Of a stretch of 61,188 nt of DNA, positions 41,859 through 52,194 are shown one piece after another (position 1 is the stretch's first letter; every line of letters begins with the position of its first letter). The notes beneath the pieces are model-generated. The model did no database searches. It was not told where the DNA came from and was given only the letters and a program-made list of their open reading frames with translations. This DNA comes from Myxococcaceae bacterium. GTDB lineage: Bacteria; Myxococcota_A; UBA9160. Position numbers and translations under genes: made by a program. The stretch lies in assembly GCA_905339255.1 (NCBI GenBank), contig CAJPFO010000004.1:1-61188 (forward strand), given 5' to 3'.

Positions 41859-43406
41859 ATGAAGATCCACCTCGTCACGCCGAAGAACCCGCCGAGCTTC
41901 TGGACCTACGACCAGATCCTCCCGCTCCTCGGCAAGAAGTGCATCTTCCCGAACCTCTCGATGCCGACCGTCGCCGGCCTCACTCCGCGCGAGCACGAGG
42001 TCACGATCTGCGACGAGAACGTCGAGGAGATCGATTTCGACGTCGACGCCGACATCATCGGCGTCACCGGCTACATCGTCCACAAGAACCGAATGTTCGA
42101 GATCATCGAGGAGTTCCGCCGGCGCGGGCGCTTCGTCGTGGTGGGAGGGCCCTTCGCATCGCTTTGCCCGGAGGAGCTTCGCGGCCGCTGCGACGTGCTC
42201 TTCGTCGAGGAGGCCGAGGAGACCTGGCCGCGCTTCCTCCGCGACTTCGAAGCCGGCGAATGGCAGGGCGAATACCGGGCCGCCGAGAAGCCGGACCTGA
42301 CCACGAGCGCGATGCCGCGGTTCGACCTCCTCCACGTCGACCGCTACCACGCGCTCACGATCCAGTTCGCGCGAGGCTGCCCCTTCCACTGCGAGTTCTG
42401 CGACATCATCGTCATGTACGGCAGGAAGCCGCGAGCGAAGAGCCCCGCGCAGGTGATGGCCGAGATCGAGGAATGCCACCGGCTCGGCGCACGCCAGGTC
42501 TTCATCGTCGACGACAACTTCATCGGAAACCGCAAGCTCGCCAAGGAGCTCCTCCGCGAGATCGCGGCCTGGGGCGAGAAGCACGGGCACCCGATCTCGT
42601 TCAACACCGAGGTCTCGCTGAACGTCGCGCAGGACGACGAGCTCCTCGAGCTCCTGCAGGCCGCGCATTTCACGACCGTATTCATCGGCATCGAGAGCCC
42701 GCGGAAGTCCTCGCTGCAGGAGACCCACAAGACGCAGAACGTTCGCGGCGACCTCGTCGAGAGCGTCCGCAAGGTGCAGGGCTACGGAATCCAGGTCCAG
42801 GCCGGGATGATCGTGGGCTTCGATCACGACGACGAGACGATCTTCGAAGAGCAGCTCCGTTTCATCCAGGAGGCGCGGATCCCGGTTTCGATGACGGGGA
42901 TGCTCCAGGCCCTGCCGAAGACCCCGCTCCACGAACGCGTCGTCGCCGAGGGAAGGCTCATCGCCGAGTCGACCGGCGACCAGTTCGTGTTCTCGAACAT
43001 CCTGCCCAAGGCGATGAGTCGGCTCGAGCTCTACCGCGGGTATCGTAGGCTCCTCTCGCAGCTCTACGACTTCCGTCATTACCGCCGCCGGACGATCGAT
43101 TTCGTCCTCCACCGCGGCCCGCAGGTGAAGGGCGGGGGCGGTGCGAGCGTGAACACGAGCGAAGGCATCCTTTTCTTGCGGATCCTCAAGGAGGTCGTGC
43201 TGAAGGGCGGGCCGAGACGGGCGTGGTTCACGCTCTCGCTCATGTTCGAGACGCTGCTTCGCCGCCCCTCTGCCTTCAAGGAGGCGGTCTCTTTCGCCGT
43301 GATCCACAAGGCGTTCCAGGAATACATGGAGACGCTCTGCGGACACCTCGATTTTGCGATCGCGCAGCTCGAACGTGAAATCGAGCTCGGGTCGGGAACC
43401 GCCTAG
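41859..43406 (+). CDS. B12-binding radical SAM protein (HpnP/DUF4070-like)
   Basis: A 515-residue protein. An N-terminal Rossmann-like B12-binding domain (1-140; DADIIGVTGYIVHKNRM; FVVVGGPFASL) is followed by the radical SAM core with Cys174-x3-Cys178-x2-Cys181 (GCPFHCEFCDI) for the [4Fe-4S] cluster, and a C-terminal DUF4070-type region (GMIVGFDHDDETIF onward). The overall pattern matches class B methylases such as HpnP (hopanoid C-2 methylase). Inference: radical methylation of an unactivated carbon, perhaps on a terpenoid. No hopanoid-cyclase gene is in the window. GGAGG lies four bases before the ATG. The 3' end overlaps the convergent MetE-like gene by four bases. Confidence 0.85.
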   Translation: MKIHLVTPKNPPSFWTYDQILPLLGKKCIFPNLSMPTVAGLTPREHEVTICDENVEEIDFDVDADIIGVTGYIVHKNRMFEIIEEFRRRGRFVVVGGPFASLCPEELRGRCDVLFVEEAEETWPRFLRDFEAGEWQGEYRAAEKPDLTTSAMPRFDLLHVDRYHALTIQFARGCPFHCEFCDIIVMYGRKPRAKSPAQVMAEIEECHRLGARQVFIVDDNFIGNRKLAKELLREIAAWGEKHGHPISFNTEVSLNVAQDDELLELLQAAHFTTVFIGIESPRKSSLQETHKTQNVRGDLVESVRKVQGYGIQVQAGMIVGFDHDDETIFEEQLRFIQEARIPVSMTGMLQALPKTPLHERVVAEGRLIAESTGDQFVFSNILPKAMSRLELYRGYRRLLSQLYDFRHYRRRTIDFVLHRGPQVKGGGGASVNTSEGILFLRILKEVVLKGGPRRAWFTLSLMFETLLRRPSAFKEAVSFAVIHKAFQEYMETLCGHLDFAIAQLEREIELGSGTA

Positions 43407-44566
43407 AAGAGCCTCCGCGACGCGAGGGCCGCGCCGTCGACGAGCGAGCGGAGCTTCTCGAAGACCACGTCGTGCGCCACCGCGGCGAAGCCCGCCGAGG
43501 TCTCGAAACCGCAATCGGTGCCGGCGAGGATCCGCGAAGGATCGCCGACCGCGCGTGCAGCGCGTTCGATGCGCTCGGCGACCACTTCGGGGTGCTCGAC
43601 GTAGTTGGTCGTGGTGTCGATCACGCCGGGGACGAGGAGCGATCCCTCGGGCAGGAGGCCGCGTTCGAAGAGCCGGATCTCGTGGGCGTGGCGCGGATTC
43701 GCGAACGAGACGAGAAAGGCCCCCACCGGAGCGTTCGCGATCTCGGCCCAGATCTCCTCGAGCGGGACGTCGGCATCGTGCGGGCCGCCGTAGTTTCCCC
43801 AGCAGACGTGGAGTCGGACGCGATCCCGCGCGATTCCGTCGAGAGCCGTGCGGATCGAATCGATGACCTTGCGGACGAAACCCTGGAACTCCCCGAGCGG
43901 GCGGTCCTGGAACAGCGTATGACGCTCCATCGCGAGGTCTGGCGCGTCGATCTGCAAGAGCAGCCCGGCGCTCACGATCGCGCGGTACTCGACCGCGAGC
44001 GCTGCCGAGACCGCGGCGAGATAGTCGTCGAAGCCCTCGTAGAACGCATTCTCCATCGCGGCGGCGACGATTCCCGGCGAGGGCGAGGACATGAACGCCT
44101 CGTGGCGCCGCCCTCCGGAAACGGGGAGAAGGCCGACGAGCTCGGCGCACTCGGCCTCGATCGACTCGATCCCACGATACTCGACGGGCCCCTCGGCCCG
44201 CGGTGCAGTCATGAGGCTCACGTTCTCGGTCGTCGAGAGGCTGCGTGCGAGCTGCTCGAGACAGCCCGGATGCCGCGTGAGATCGGACATCACGGGCCGC
44301 TGGCTCTGGCCGCCGAAGCCCGTCATGCGGTGCTTCACGTAGGTGAAGAAGCTCTCGCGACCGACCTCGCCGTCGTTCACGACGTCGATCCCGACGGCGA
44401 GCTGTCTCGCGACGACGTCGCGGGTGGCCTCGCGTGCGGCGGCGGCGAGCGCGGCTTCGTCGTGGCCGCGGCCGGCGGATTTCGCGGCGAGGAGCGCCGT
44501 GAGCGAGCGGGGCCGCGGGAGACTCCCGGAATGCGTCGTCAGGATGCGGTGCTCGCTTCGCTGCAC
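43403..44566 (-). CDS. MetE C-terminal-like cobalamin-independent methyltransferase family protein
   Basis: A 387-residue TIM-barrel protein like the C-terminal catalytic half of MetE or the short archaeal/epoxyalkane:CoM transferases. It starts ILTTHSGSLPRP, with VVNDGEVGRESFF next; the zinc site is HVCWGN (His, Cys) and GTDCGFETS (second Cys). Full MetE is about 750 residues, so this is a stand-alone catalytic domain acting on an unknown thiol substrate. GTG start at 44566. The divergent thioesterase gene begins 71 bases away. Confidence 0.82.
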   Translation of the reverse strand: MQRSEHRILTTHSGSLPRPRSLTALLAAKSAGRGHDEAALAAAAREATRDVVARQLAVGIDVVNDGEVGRESFFTYVKHRMTGFGGQSQRPVMSDLTRHPGCLEQLARSLSTTENVSLMTAPRAEGPVEYRGIESIEAECAELVGLLPVSGGRRHEAFMSSPSPGIVAAAMENAFYEGFDDYLAAVSAALAVEYRAIVSAGLLLQIDAPDLAMERHTLFQDRPLGEFQGFVRKVIDSIRTALDGIARDRVRLHVCWGNYGGPHDADVPLEEIWAEIANAPVGAFLVSFANPRHAHEIRLFERGLLPEGSLLVPGVIDTTTNYVEHPEVVAERIERAARAVGDPSRILAGTDCGFETSAGFAAVAHDVVFEKLRSLVDGAALASRRLF

Positions 44567-44637
44567 GCGCGGACTTTCGGCGCGGCGCCGCGCGACGTCA
44601 AGGAGGCGAGCGCCTCGCGTTGCGTTAGCGTCCGCGC

Positions 44638-45426
44638 GTGGCGCAATCGCTCTACGAGCTCGACGGCGAACACTTCGTCCCGACGGAACTCTCCCGCGGC
44701 CCGTGGTCGCCCGACGCCCTTCACGGTGGCCCGGTTGCGGCGCTCGTCGCGCACCTCGCCGAGACTCCCGACGCCCCCGGACCGATGCATCCGGCGCGCC
44801 TCACGCTCGAGCTGCTCCGACCGGTGCCGCTCGCCCCGCTGCGCCCCGAGGTGCGCATCCTGCGCCCGGGCCGGAAGGTCCAGCTCGTCGGAGTCTCGCT
44901 CTTCGGAGCCGATCTCGAGGTCGCTCGCGCGACCGTGCTGCGGCTTCGCACCGACTCGATCGCCCTGCCACGGGACGCCGCGGGCGGCGACACGTCCCCG
45001 CCTCCCGGACCCGAGCGGGCCGTCGCCGTGAGGCCCGCCTGGCGGGGCGAGCTCCGCGCGTACCACAGCCATGCCACCGAGCATCGGATTGCAAACGGCT
45101 CGTGGGAGAAACTCGGCCCCTGCACCGATTGGGTCCGCGTCCTGGTGCCGCTCGCCCCCGGGGTGGCGCTCTCCCCCTTTGCTCGGGTCGCGGCGGCGGC
45201 GGACTTCGGAAACGGGATCAGCGCCGCCCTGCCCTTCGATCGCTTCCGCTTCCTGAACGCCGATCTCACGCTCCATCTCCACCGGCTTCCCGGCGGCGAA
45301 TGGGTTCGGCTCGACGCCGTGAGCTGGCCCGAACCCGCCGGGGTAGGGCTCGCTGAGAGCGCGCTCCACGACGAGCGCGGCCCGCTCGGCCGGGCCCTCC
45401 AAAGCCTCCTCCTCGAGCGTCGCTGA
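44638..45426 (+). CDS. Acyl-CoA thioesterase-like (double hotdog) protein
   Basis: A 262-residue protein beginning at GTG with the pattern of TesB-like/4HBT_3 thioesterases: WSPDALHGGPVAALVAH near the N-terminus, TLELLRPVPL, and DLTLHLHRLPGGEWVRLDA near 215-235. The two related halves form a double hotdog. It cleaves acyl-CoA, chain length unknown. No RBS is obvious. It lies before the SUF operon with a 99-base gap. Confidence 0.8.
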   Translation: MAQSLYELDGEHFVPTELSRGPWSPDALHGGPVAALVAHLAETPDAPGPMHPARLTLELLRPVPLAPLRPEVRILRPGRKVQLVGVSLFGADLEVARATVLRLRTDSIALPRDAAGGDTSPPPGPERAVAVRPAWRGELRAYHSHATEHRIANGSWEKLGPCTDWVRVLVPLAPGVALSPFARVAAAADFGNGISAALPFDRFRFLNADLTLHLHRLPGGEWVRLDAVSWPEPAGVGLAESALHDERGPLGRALQSLLLERR

Positions 45427-45494
45427 CCCTTTCGGGATCGCCCCGGACGGCTAACGTAGGGTCATCGGGGACCGGAAACGTACCCAATCCGGAC

Positions 45495-45510
45495 CCCCTC
45501 CGATCAGGGG
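45495..45510 (+). promoter_or_regulatory. Hairpin in the leader of the SUF operon
   Basis: CCCCT-CCGATC-AGGGG forms a 5-base stem 15 bases before the first ATG at 45526. Upstream, AACGTA occurs twice (45453 and 45476). These may be part of the operon's promoter/operator; the evidence is only positional. Confidence 0.25.
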
Positions 45511-45525
45511 CAGCGGGATCCGACC

Positions 45526-45965
45526 ATGGTGCGCATGAGCAAGCTCACGGATTACGCGATCGTGCTCCTGGCGCTGCTCGCCACCGAGGATGCCGGGGCG
45601 CCGCACAACGCCCGCGAGGTCGCCGCGCGGGCGCATCTACCGTTTCCGGTGGTGAGCAAGATCCTGAAGGCGCTCGCACGGGCGGGTCTCCTGGTTTCGC
45701 ATCGCGGAGCGAAGGGCGGCTACGTCCTCGCCCGGCCGGCCGAGGAGATCTCGGTCGCTGCTGCGATCCGGGCCATGGAGGGGCCGATCGCGCTCACCGA
45801 ATGCGCCGCCGGCCCCGGCCACTGCCAGCAGGAGACGACCTGCACCATCCGCACGCCCTGGCAGAGAGTGAACGAGCTGGTCCGTGACCACCTCGAGCAG
45901 GTTCCGTTGACCGAGCTGATCGGCCCGCTCATCGCGCAGCGAGAGCGGCTCGGACAGGAGTTGTC

Positions 45966-45969
<4 letters not shown>
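45526..45969 (+). CDS. Rrf2-family SUF-operon regulator
   Basis: A 147-residue transcription factor. The N-terminal winged helix ([44 protein letters not shown]) is typical of Rrf2 proteins. Three cysteines in [16 protein letters not shown] can hold an [2Fe-2S] cluster, as in IscR and the SUF-linked regulators. It probably represses this operon when Fe-S clusters are sufficient. The stop overlaps the start of sufB (ATGA), so regulator and first scaffold gene are co-translated. Confidence 0.92.
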
Positions 45970-47408
<1,439 letters not shown>

Positions 47409-48170
47409 ATGTCGCTTCTCGAGATCGAGGACCTGCACGCTCGCGCAGGAGGAAGCGAGATCCTGAAGGGTCTCTCGCTCGGCGTGCGTCCCGGCGAAGT
47501 GCACGCCGTCATGGGGCCGAACGGCTCCGGGAAGAGCACGCTCGCGAACGTTCTCGCCGGGCGCCCTTCGGTCGAGGTGACTTCCGGAAAGGTGCTCTTC
47601 GGCGGGCGGAACCTCGTCGAGATGGCGCCCGAGGAGCGCGCCCGGGAGGGGATCTTCCTCGCCTTCCAGTACCCGGTCGAGATCCCGGGGGTCACGAACC
47701 TCTACTTCCTCAAGGCCGCCTTGAACGCCATCCGGAAGCACCGCGGCGAGGCCGAGCTCGATGCGATGGACTTCCTCAAGCTCGCCCGGGAGAAGATGAA
47801 GCTCGTCGAGATGGACGAGAAGATGATGGGGCGCGCCGTGAACGAAGGCTTCTCCGGCGGCGAGAAGAAGCGGAACGAGGTGCTCCAGATGGCGATCCTC
47901 GAGCCCCGCCTCGCGGTGCTCGACGAGACCGATTCCGGCCTCGACATCGACGCCCTCAAGATCGTCTCGAAGGGCGTGAACTCGCTGCGAAGCCCCGAGC
48001 GCTCGATGATCGTGATCACCCACTATCAGCGACTGCTCGACTACATCGTCCCGGACTTCGTCCACGTCCTCGCCGGAGGGCGGATCGTCCGCTCCGGCGG
48101 AAAGGAGCTCGCGAGCGAGCTCGAAGAGCAGGGATACGCCTGGATCGAGAAGGGGGCGGCGCCCCGGTGA
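47409..48170 (+). CDS. sufC: SUF system ATPase SufC
   Basis: A 253-residue ABC ATPase. Walker A GPNGSGKSTL, signature FSGGEKKRNEVLQ, Walker B LAVLDETDSGLDIDAL and the switch His in VITHYQRLL. It binds SufB and SufD and drives conformational change for cluster assembly. No membrane partner. GTGA overlap with sufD. Confidence 0.96.
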   Translation: MSLLEIEDLHARAGGSEILKGLSLGVRPGEVHAVMGPNGSGKSTLANVLAGRPSVEVTSGKVLFGGRNLVEMAPEERAREGIFLAFQYPVEIPGVTNLYFLKAALNAIRKHRGEAELDAMDFLKLAREKMKLVEMDEKMMGRAVNEGFSGGEKKRNEVLQMAILEPRLAVLDETDSGLDIDALKIVSKGVNSLRSPERSMIVITHYQRLLDYIVPDFVHVLAGGRIVRSGGKELASELEEQGYAWIEKGAAPR

Positions 48171-49486
48171 GCGATGACGCACGCGAGGCCTTCGTCGCGA
48201 GCTTCGAAGTGGCGGCGCCGGACGGACCGGCCTGGTTGCAGGCGCTCCGCAAGGAAGCGATCTCGGCCTTCGCCGCCGAGGGCTTCCCGACGCCGCGGAG
48301 CGAGGCTTGGCGCTACACGAACCTCGCGCCGATCGCGCGGACCGCGTGGACCACGGCTCCTGCGACGGCGGTCGCTCTCGATCGCGCGGCGATCGAGAGG
48401 CTTTCGTTCCCGGTTTTCGCGTGCAGCGTCTTCGTCTTCGTGAACGGCCGCTTCGAGCCCGCGCTCTCGACGCCGCGCGCCCTCGCCGGGGGTCTCGAGG
48501 TCGGAAGCCTCGCAGCCGCATCGATCGAGCGCCCCGCCCTCGTCGAGCCGTACCTCGGACGACTCGCTCGCAGCGAAGGAGCTCCGGTGGCCGCGCTCAA
48601 CACGGCACTCTTCGCCGACGGCGCCTTCGTCCACCTCCCGGCGAACACGGTCGTCGACGCGCCGATCCACATCGTTCATCTCGCGCTCCCGGGCGGAGGG
48701 CCGACCGCGTCACATCCCCGGACGCTCGTCGTCGCCGAACACGGCAGCCGGGCCACCGTGATCGAGGATTTCGTCTCGCTCGGCGAGGCCCGGATGCTGA
48801 CGAACTCGGTCACGGAGGTGTTCCTCGGCGACGCCGCGTCGATCGAGCACGTGAGCCTCCAGCGGGAGGGCGCGGACGCTGCGCACCTCGCCGCGCTCCG
48901 CGTCCGGCAGTCGCGCGACAGCCGCTACACCGGGCACGGAATCTCGCTCGGCGGGACGCTCACGCGAAACGAGATCGTCGCCGTCCTCGACGGGATCGGC
49001 GCCGAGTGCGAACTCAACGGCTTCTACGTCGCGTCGGGCAAGGAGCACGTCGACAACCACACGACGATCGACCACGCGAGCCCGCACGGAACGAGCCGCG
49101 AAACCTACAAGGGAGTTCTCGACGGTGAGGCGCGGGGAGTCTTCTCGGGGCGGGTGATCGTCCGCCCCGACGCGCAGAAGACCTCGGCGCAGCAGACGAA
49201 CAAGAACCTTCTCCTCTCCCGCGACGCCGAGGTCGATTCGCGCCCCCAGCTCGAGATCCTCGCCGACGACGTGAAGTGTTCGCACGGATCGACGATCGGT
49301 CAGCTCGACGAGGATGCGCTGTTCTACCTGCGAAGCCGCGGGATCGAGTCGGTCGCTGCGCAGGCGCTCCTCATGCGCGCCTTCGCGACCGAGATCACCG
49401 GCAGGATTTCGATCGCTCCGCTCCGCGAACGGATCGACGAGCTCCTGCTCGCCCGCCTCGCGCGTGCCCGCGCGGAGGCCGCGTGA
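48167..49486 (+). CDS. sufD: Fe-S cluster assembly protein SufD
   Basis: A 439-residue paralogue of SufB. The N-terminal helical part (PRSEAWRYTNL) and the beta-helix with HGISLGGTLTRNEIVAVLDG, NGFYVASGKEHVDNHTTIDH, QTNKNLLLS and KCSHGSTIGQLDEDALFYLRSRGI are diagnostic. It forms the SufBC2D complex. GTG start overlapping sufC; the stop overlaps sufS (GTGA). Confidence 0.94.
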   Translation: MSDDAREAFVASFEVAAPDGPAWLQALRKEAISAFAAEGFPTPRSEAWRYTNLAPIARTAWTTAPATAVALDRAAIERLSFPVFACSVFVFVNGRFEPALSTPRALAGGLEVGSLAAASIERPALVEPYLGRLARSEGAPVAALNTALFADGAFVHLPANTVVDAPIHIVHLALPGGGPTASHPRTLVVAEHGSRATVIEDFVSLGEARMLTNSVTEVFLGDAASIEHVSLQREGADAAHLAALRVRQSRDSRYTGHGISLGGTLTRNEIVAVLDGIGAECELNGFYVASGKEHVDNHTTIDHASPHGTSRETYKGVLDGEARGVFSGRVIVRPDAQKTSAQQTNKNLLLSRDAEVDSRPQLEILADDVKCSHGSTIGQLDEDALFYLRSRGIESVAAQALLMRAFATEITGRISIAPLRERIDELLLARLARARAEAA

Positions 49487-50730
49487 GCGCCGCCAGGACC
49501 TCGCCCCCCGCTCGCCTCGACGTGAAGCGGATCCGCGAGGACTTCCCGATCCTCGAGCGAACGGTCCACGGCCGTCCACTCGTCTACCTCGACAACGCTG
49601 CGACCTCGCAGAAGCCGCGCGCGGTGATCGAGGCCGAAGCGCGCTACTACGCCGAGGAGAACGCCAACATCCACCGCGGAGTGCACTGGCTCTCGGAGAA
49701 GGCGACGGCATCGTACGAGGCCGCGAGGGAGAAGGTCCGGGCGTTCCTGAACGCTGCATCGGTCCACGAGATCGTCTTCGTGCGGGGCGCCACCGAGGCC
49801 GTGAACCTCGTGGCCTCGAGCTTCGGCAAGAACCACGTGCGCTCCGGAGACGAGATCCTCGTGACGGGGCTCGAGCACCACTCGAATCTCGTCCCGTGGC
49901 AGATGCTCTGCGCGGAGACCGGAGCGAGGCTCGTCGCGGCGCCGATCGACGATTCGGGAGACGTCCCGCTCGAGGAGATCGTTTCGCGGATCTCGGAGCG
50001 GACGAAGCTCGTCGCCGTCGCGCACGTCTCGAACGCGCTCGGCACGGTGCTCCCGGTTCGCGAGATCGTCGACACTGCGCACGCGCGAGGAGTCCCCGTG
50101 CTGATCGACGGCGCGCAGGCCGTTCCGCATCGGGCCGTCGACGTGCGCGCGCTCGGCTGCGACTTCTACGTCTTCTCGGGGCACAAGGTCTACGGGCCGA
50201 CCGGCGTGGGGATCCTCTACGGCCGCGAAGCGCTTCTCGATGCGATGCCTCCCTGGCAAGGCGGGGGCGACATGATCGCATCGGTCACGCTCGAAAAGAG
50301 CACCTGGAACGTGCTCCCGTACAAGTTCGAAGCGGGGACTCCGAACATCGCCGGCGGAATCGGACTCGGGGCGGCGCTCGACTACGTGTCGGCGATCGGT
50401 CTCGACCGGATCGAGGCGCACGAGGCGGCGCTCCTCGAGATCGGAACCGGGCTTCTGCGCTCGGTCGCCGGCGTGCGACTCGTCGGAACGGCACCCGAGA
50501 AGGCGGGGGTTCTCTCGTTCCTCCTCGACGGCGTCCACGCACACGACGTCGGAACGATCCTCGATCAGGAGGGGATCGCGATCCGCACCGGACACCACTG
50601 CGCGCAGCCGGTGATGGATCGTTTCGGGATTCCCGCAACCGCACGCGCCTCACTCGGCGTCTACAACACCGCCGAGGAGCTCGAGGCGCTCGCGCAGGGC
50701 ATCCGTCGCGTCGCCGAGGTCTTCGCCTGA
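49483..50730 (+). CDS. sufS: Cysteine desulfurase SufS
   Basis: A 415-residue PLP enzyme of group II. His132/His133 in EHHSNL stack on PLP, Lys235 in SGHKVYGPTG holds it, and Cys373 in RTGHHCAQP accepts the persulfide. It mobilises sulfur from L-cysteine and hands it to SufU, encoded next. GTG start; TGATG overlap with sufU. Confidence 0.95.
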   Translation: MSAARTSPPARLDVKRIREDFPILERTVHGRPLVYLDNAATSQKPRAVIEAEARYYAEENANIHRGVHWLSEKATASYEAAREKVRAFLNAASVHEIVFVRGATEAVNLVASSFGKNHVRSGDEILVTGLEHHSNLVPWQMLCAETGARLVAAPIDDSGDVPLEEIVSRISERTKLVAVAHVSNALGTVLPVREIVDTAHARGVPVLIDGAQAVPHRAVDVRALGCDFYVFSGHKVYGPTGVGILYGREALLDAMPPWQGGGDMIASVTLEKSTWNVLPYKFEAGTPNIAGGIGLGAALDYVSAIGLDRIEAHEAALLEIGTGLLRSVAGVRLVGTAPEKAGVLSFLLDGVHAHDVGTILDQEGIAIRTGHHCAQPVMDRFGIPATARASLGVYNTAEELEALAQGIRRVAEVFA

Positions 50731-51176
50731 TGTCGGACCTTCGCGAGCTCTATCAGACGACCATCCTCGACCATTACAAGAAGCCCCGGAACTTCGGGCC
50801 GCTTCCCGGAGCCGAGCGGCACGCCGAGGGGCACAACCCGCTCTGCGGAGACCGCGTGACCGTGCACGTAAGACTCGAAGGAGACGTCGTCGCCGACGTG
50901 CGGTTCGAGGGCTCGGGCTGTGCCATCTCGACGGCTTCGGCGTCGATGATGACCGAGGCGGTGAAGGGCAGGACGAGGGCCGATGCCGAGCGGCTCTTCG
51001 AGCGCTTCCACCACCTGATCACCGATCCGGACGGCACGGCGCAAGGCGACGACCTCGGAAAGCTCGAGGTCTTCTCGGGGGTTCGCGAGTACCCGACGCG
51101 GATCAAGTGCGCGACCCTGGTCTGGCATGCGCTCCACTCGGCCCTCGGAGACGCGAAGGAGGTGAGCACCGAATGA
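50730..51176 (+). CDS. sufU: SufU-type sulfur acceptor/scaffold protein
   Basis: A 148-residue IscU-fold protein. Three conserved cysteines (NPLCGD, GSGCAIS, IKCATLVWHAL) plus an insertion of about 20 residues (ADAERLFERFHHLITDPDG) between the second and third identify SufU of the Gram-positive type rather than IscU or NifU. It usually binds zinc and accepts sulfur from SufS. Finding SufU instead of SufE here is notable for a presumed Gram-negative. Confidence 0.93.
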   Translation: MSDLRELYQTTILDHYKKPRNFGPLPGAERHAEGHNPLCGDRVTVHVRLEGDVVADVRFEGSGCAISTASASMMTEAVKGRTRADAERLFERFHHLITDPDGTAQGDDLGKLEVFSGVREYPTRIKCATLVWHALHSALGDAKEVSTE

Positions 51177-51490
51177 GCGGAGCGACGTCGACCCTCCGGG
51201 ACCGCGTGATCGACACGATCAAGACGTGTTACGACCCGGAGATCCCGGTGAACATCTGGGAGCTCGGGCTCGTGTACGAGGTCGACGTCTCCGAGTCCGG
51301 AGCGGTCGGCGTGCGGATGACGCTCACGTCTCCGGCGTGCCCCGTCGCCGGATCGCTCCCTCCGGAGGTCGAGGAGAAGATCCGCGAGGTCGAGGGAGTG
51401 GCCGACGTTCGCGTCGAAGTCGTCTGGGAACCCACCTGGACGCCGGCGATGATGAGCGAGGCCGCGAAGCTCGAGCTCAACATGCTCTAG
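51173..51490 (+). CDS. sufT: SufT-like MIP18/DUF59 family Fe-S protein
   Basis: A 105-residue DUF59 protein: TIKTCYDPEIPVNIWELGLVYEVD, then TLTSPACPVAGSLPPEVEEKI with the conserved T-x-P-x-C-P pattern, and WEPTWTPAMMSEAAKL. Such proteins aid maturation of Fe-S proteins and are usually last in the suf operon. ATGA overlap with sufU. Confidence 0.92.
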   Translation: MSGATSTLRDRVIDTIKTCYDPEIPVNIWELGLVYEVDVSESGAVGVRMTLTSPACPVAGSLPPEVEEKIREVEGVADVRVEVVWEPTWTPAMMSEAAKLELNML

Positions 51491-51528
51491 GGGACCATCC
51501 CGACACCCACACCGACGGAGCCGCGAGA

Positions 51529-52149
51529 TTGAGCCAGTTCTTCCGGATCCATCCCGAGAATCCGCAGAAGAGGCTGATCTCGCAGGCCGCGGCGATCGTC
51601 GAGGCCGGGGGGGTCGTGGTCTACCCGACGGATTCCTCGTACGCGCTCGGCTGTCGGATCGGCGACCGCGCCGCGATGGACAGGATCGCTGCGATCCGCA
51701 AGCTCGGCCCGCAGCACCAGTTCACGCTCGCCTGCCGGGACCTCTCCGAGATCGCGGCCCATGCACGACTCGGCACACCGGACTTCCGGCTCATGAAGGC
51801 GCACACGCCGGGCCCCTACACCTTCGTGCTTCCCGCCACGCGCGAAGTACCGAAGCGCCTTCTCCACCCGCGCCGCCGGACGATCGGCATCCGGGTTCCT
51901 GGAAATGGGATCGCGCGCGCGCTGCTCGAGGCCCTCGGCGCGCCGCTCCTCACCACGACGCTGATCCTCCCCGGGAATACGAGCCCCGAGACCGACCCCG
52001 AGCAGATCCGTGCCCGGCTCGAGAACGCGGTCGATCTCGTAATCGACGGCGGCCCTGGCGAGGACGCCGTCACGACCGTGATCGATCTCGTCGGCTCCGA
52101 GCCCGTCGTGGTCCGACCCGGGAAGGGCGAAGTCGCCTTTCTGCCCTGA
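51529..52149 (+). CDS. yciO: YciO (Sua5/YciO/YrdC family protein)
   Basis: A 206-residue protein matching E. coli YciO along its length: SQFFRIHPENPQKRL, GGVVVYPTDSSYALGCRIGD, FTLACRDLSEIA, TPGPYTFVLPATREVPKRLL, KTIGIRVP-like RRTIGIRVP, and TTVIDL. Family members make threonylcarbamoyl-AMP for tRNA t6A; YciO itself is distinct from the essential TsaC. TTG start at 51529, 38 bases after sufT; GGAG lies upstream. Confidence 0.9.
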   Translation: MSQFFRIHPENPQKRLISQAAAIVEAGGVVVYPTDSSYALGCRIGDRAAMDRIAAIRKLGPQHQFTLACRDLSEIAAHARLGTPDFRLMKAHTPGPYTFVLPATREVPKRLLHPRRRTIGIRVPGNGIARALLEALGAPLLTTTLILPGNTSPETDPEQIRARLENAVDLVIDGGPGEDAVTTVIDLVGSEPVVVRPGKGEVAFLP

Positions 52150-52194
52150 ATCGAAGCCGGCTGTGATAGAAGGGGATTCCACCCGGAGGCCCCT

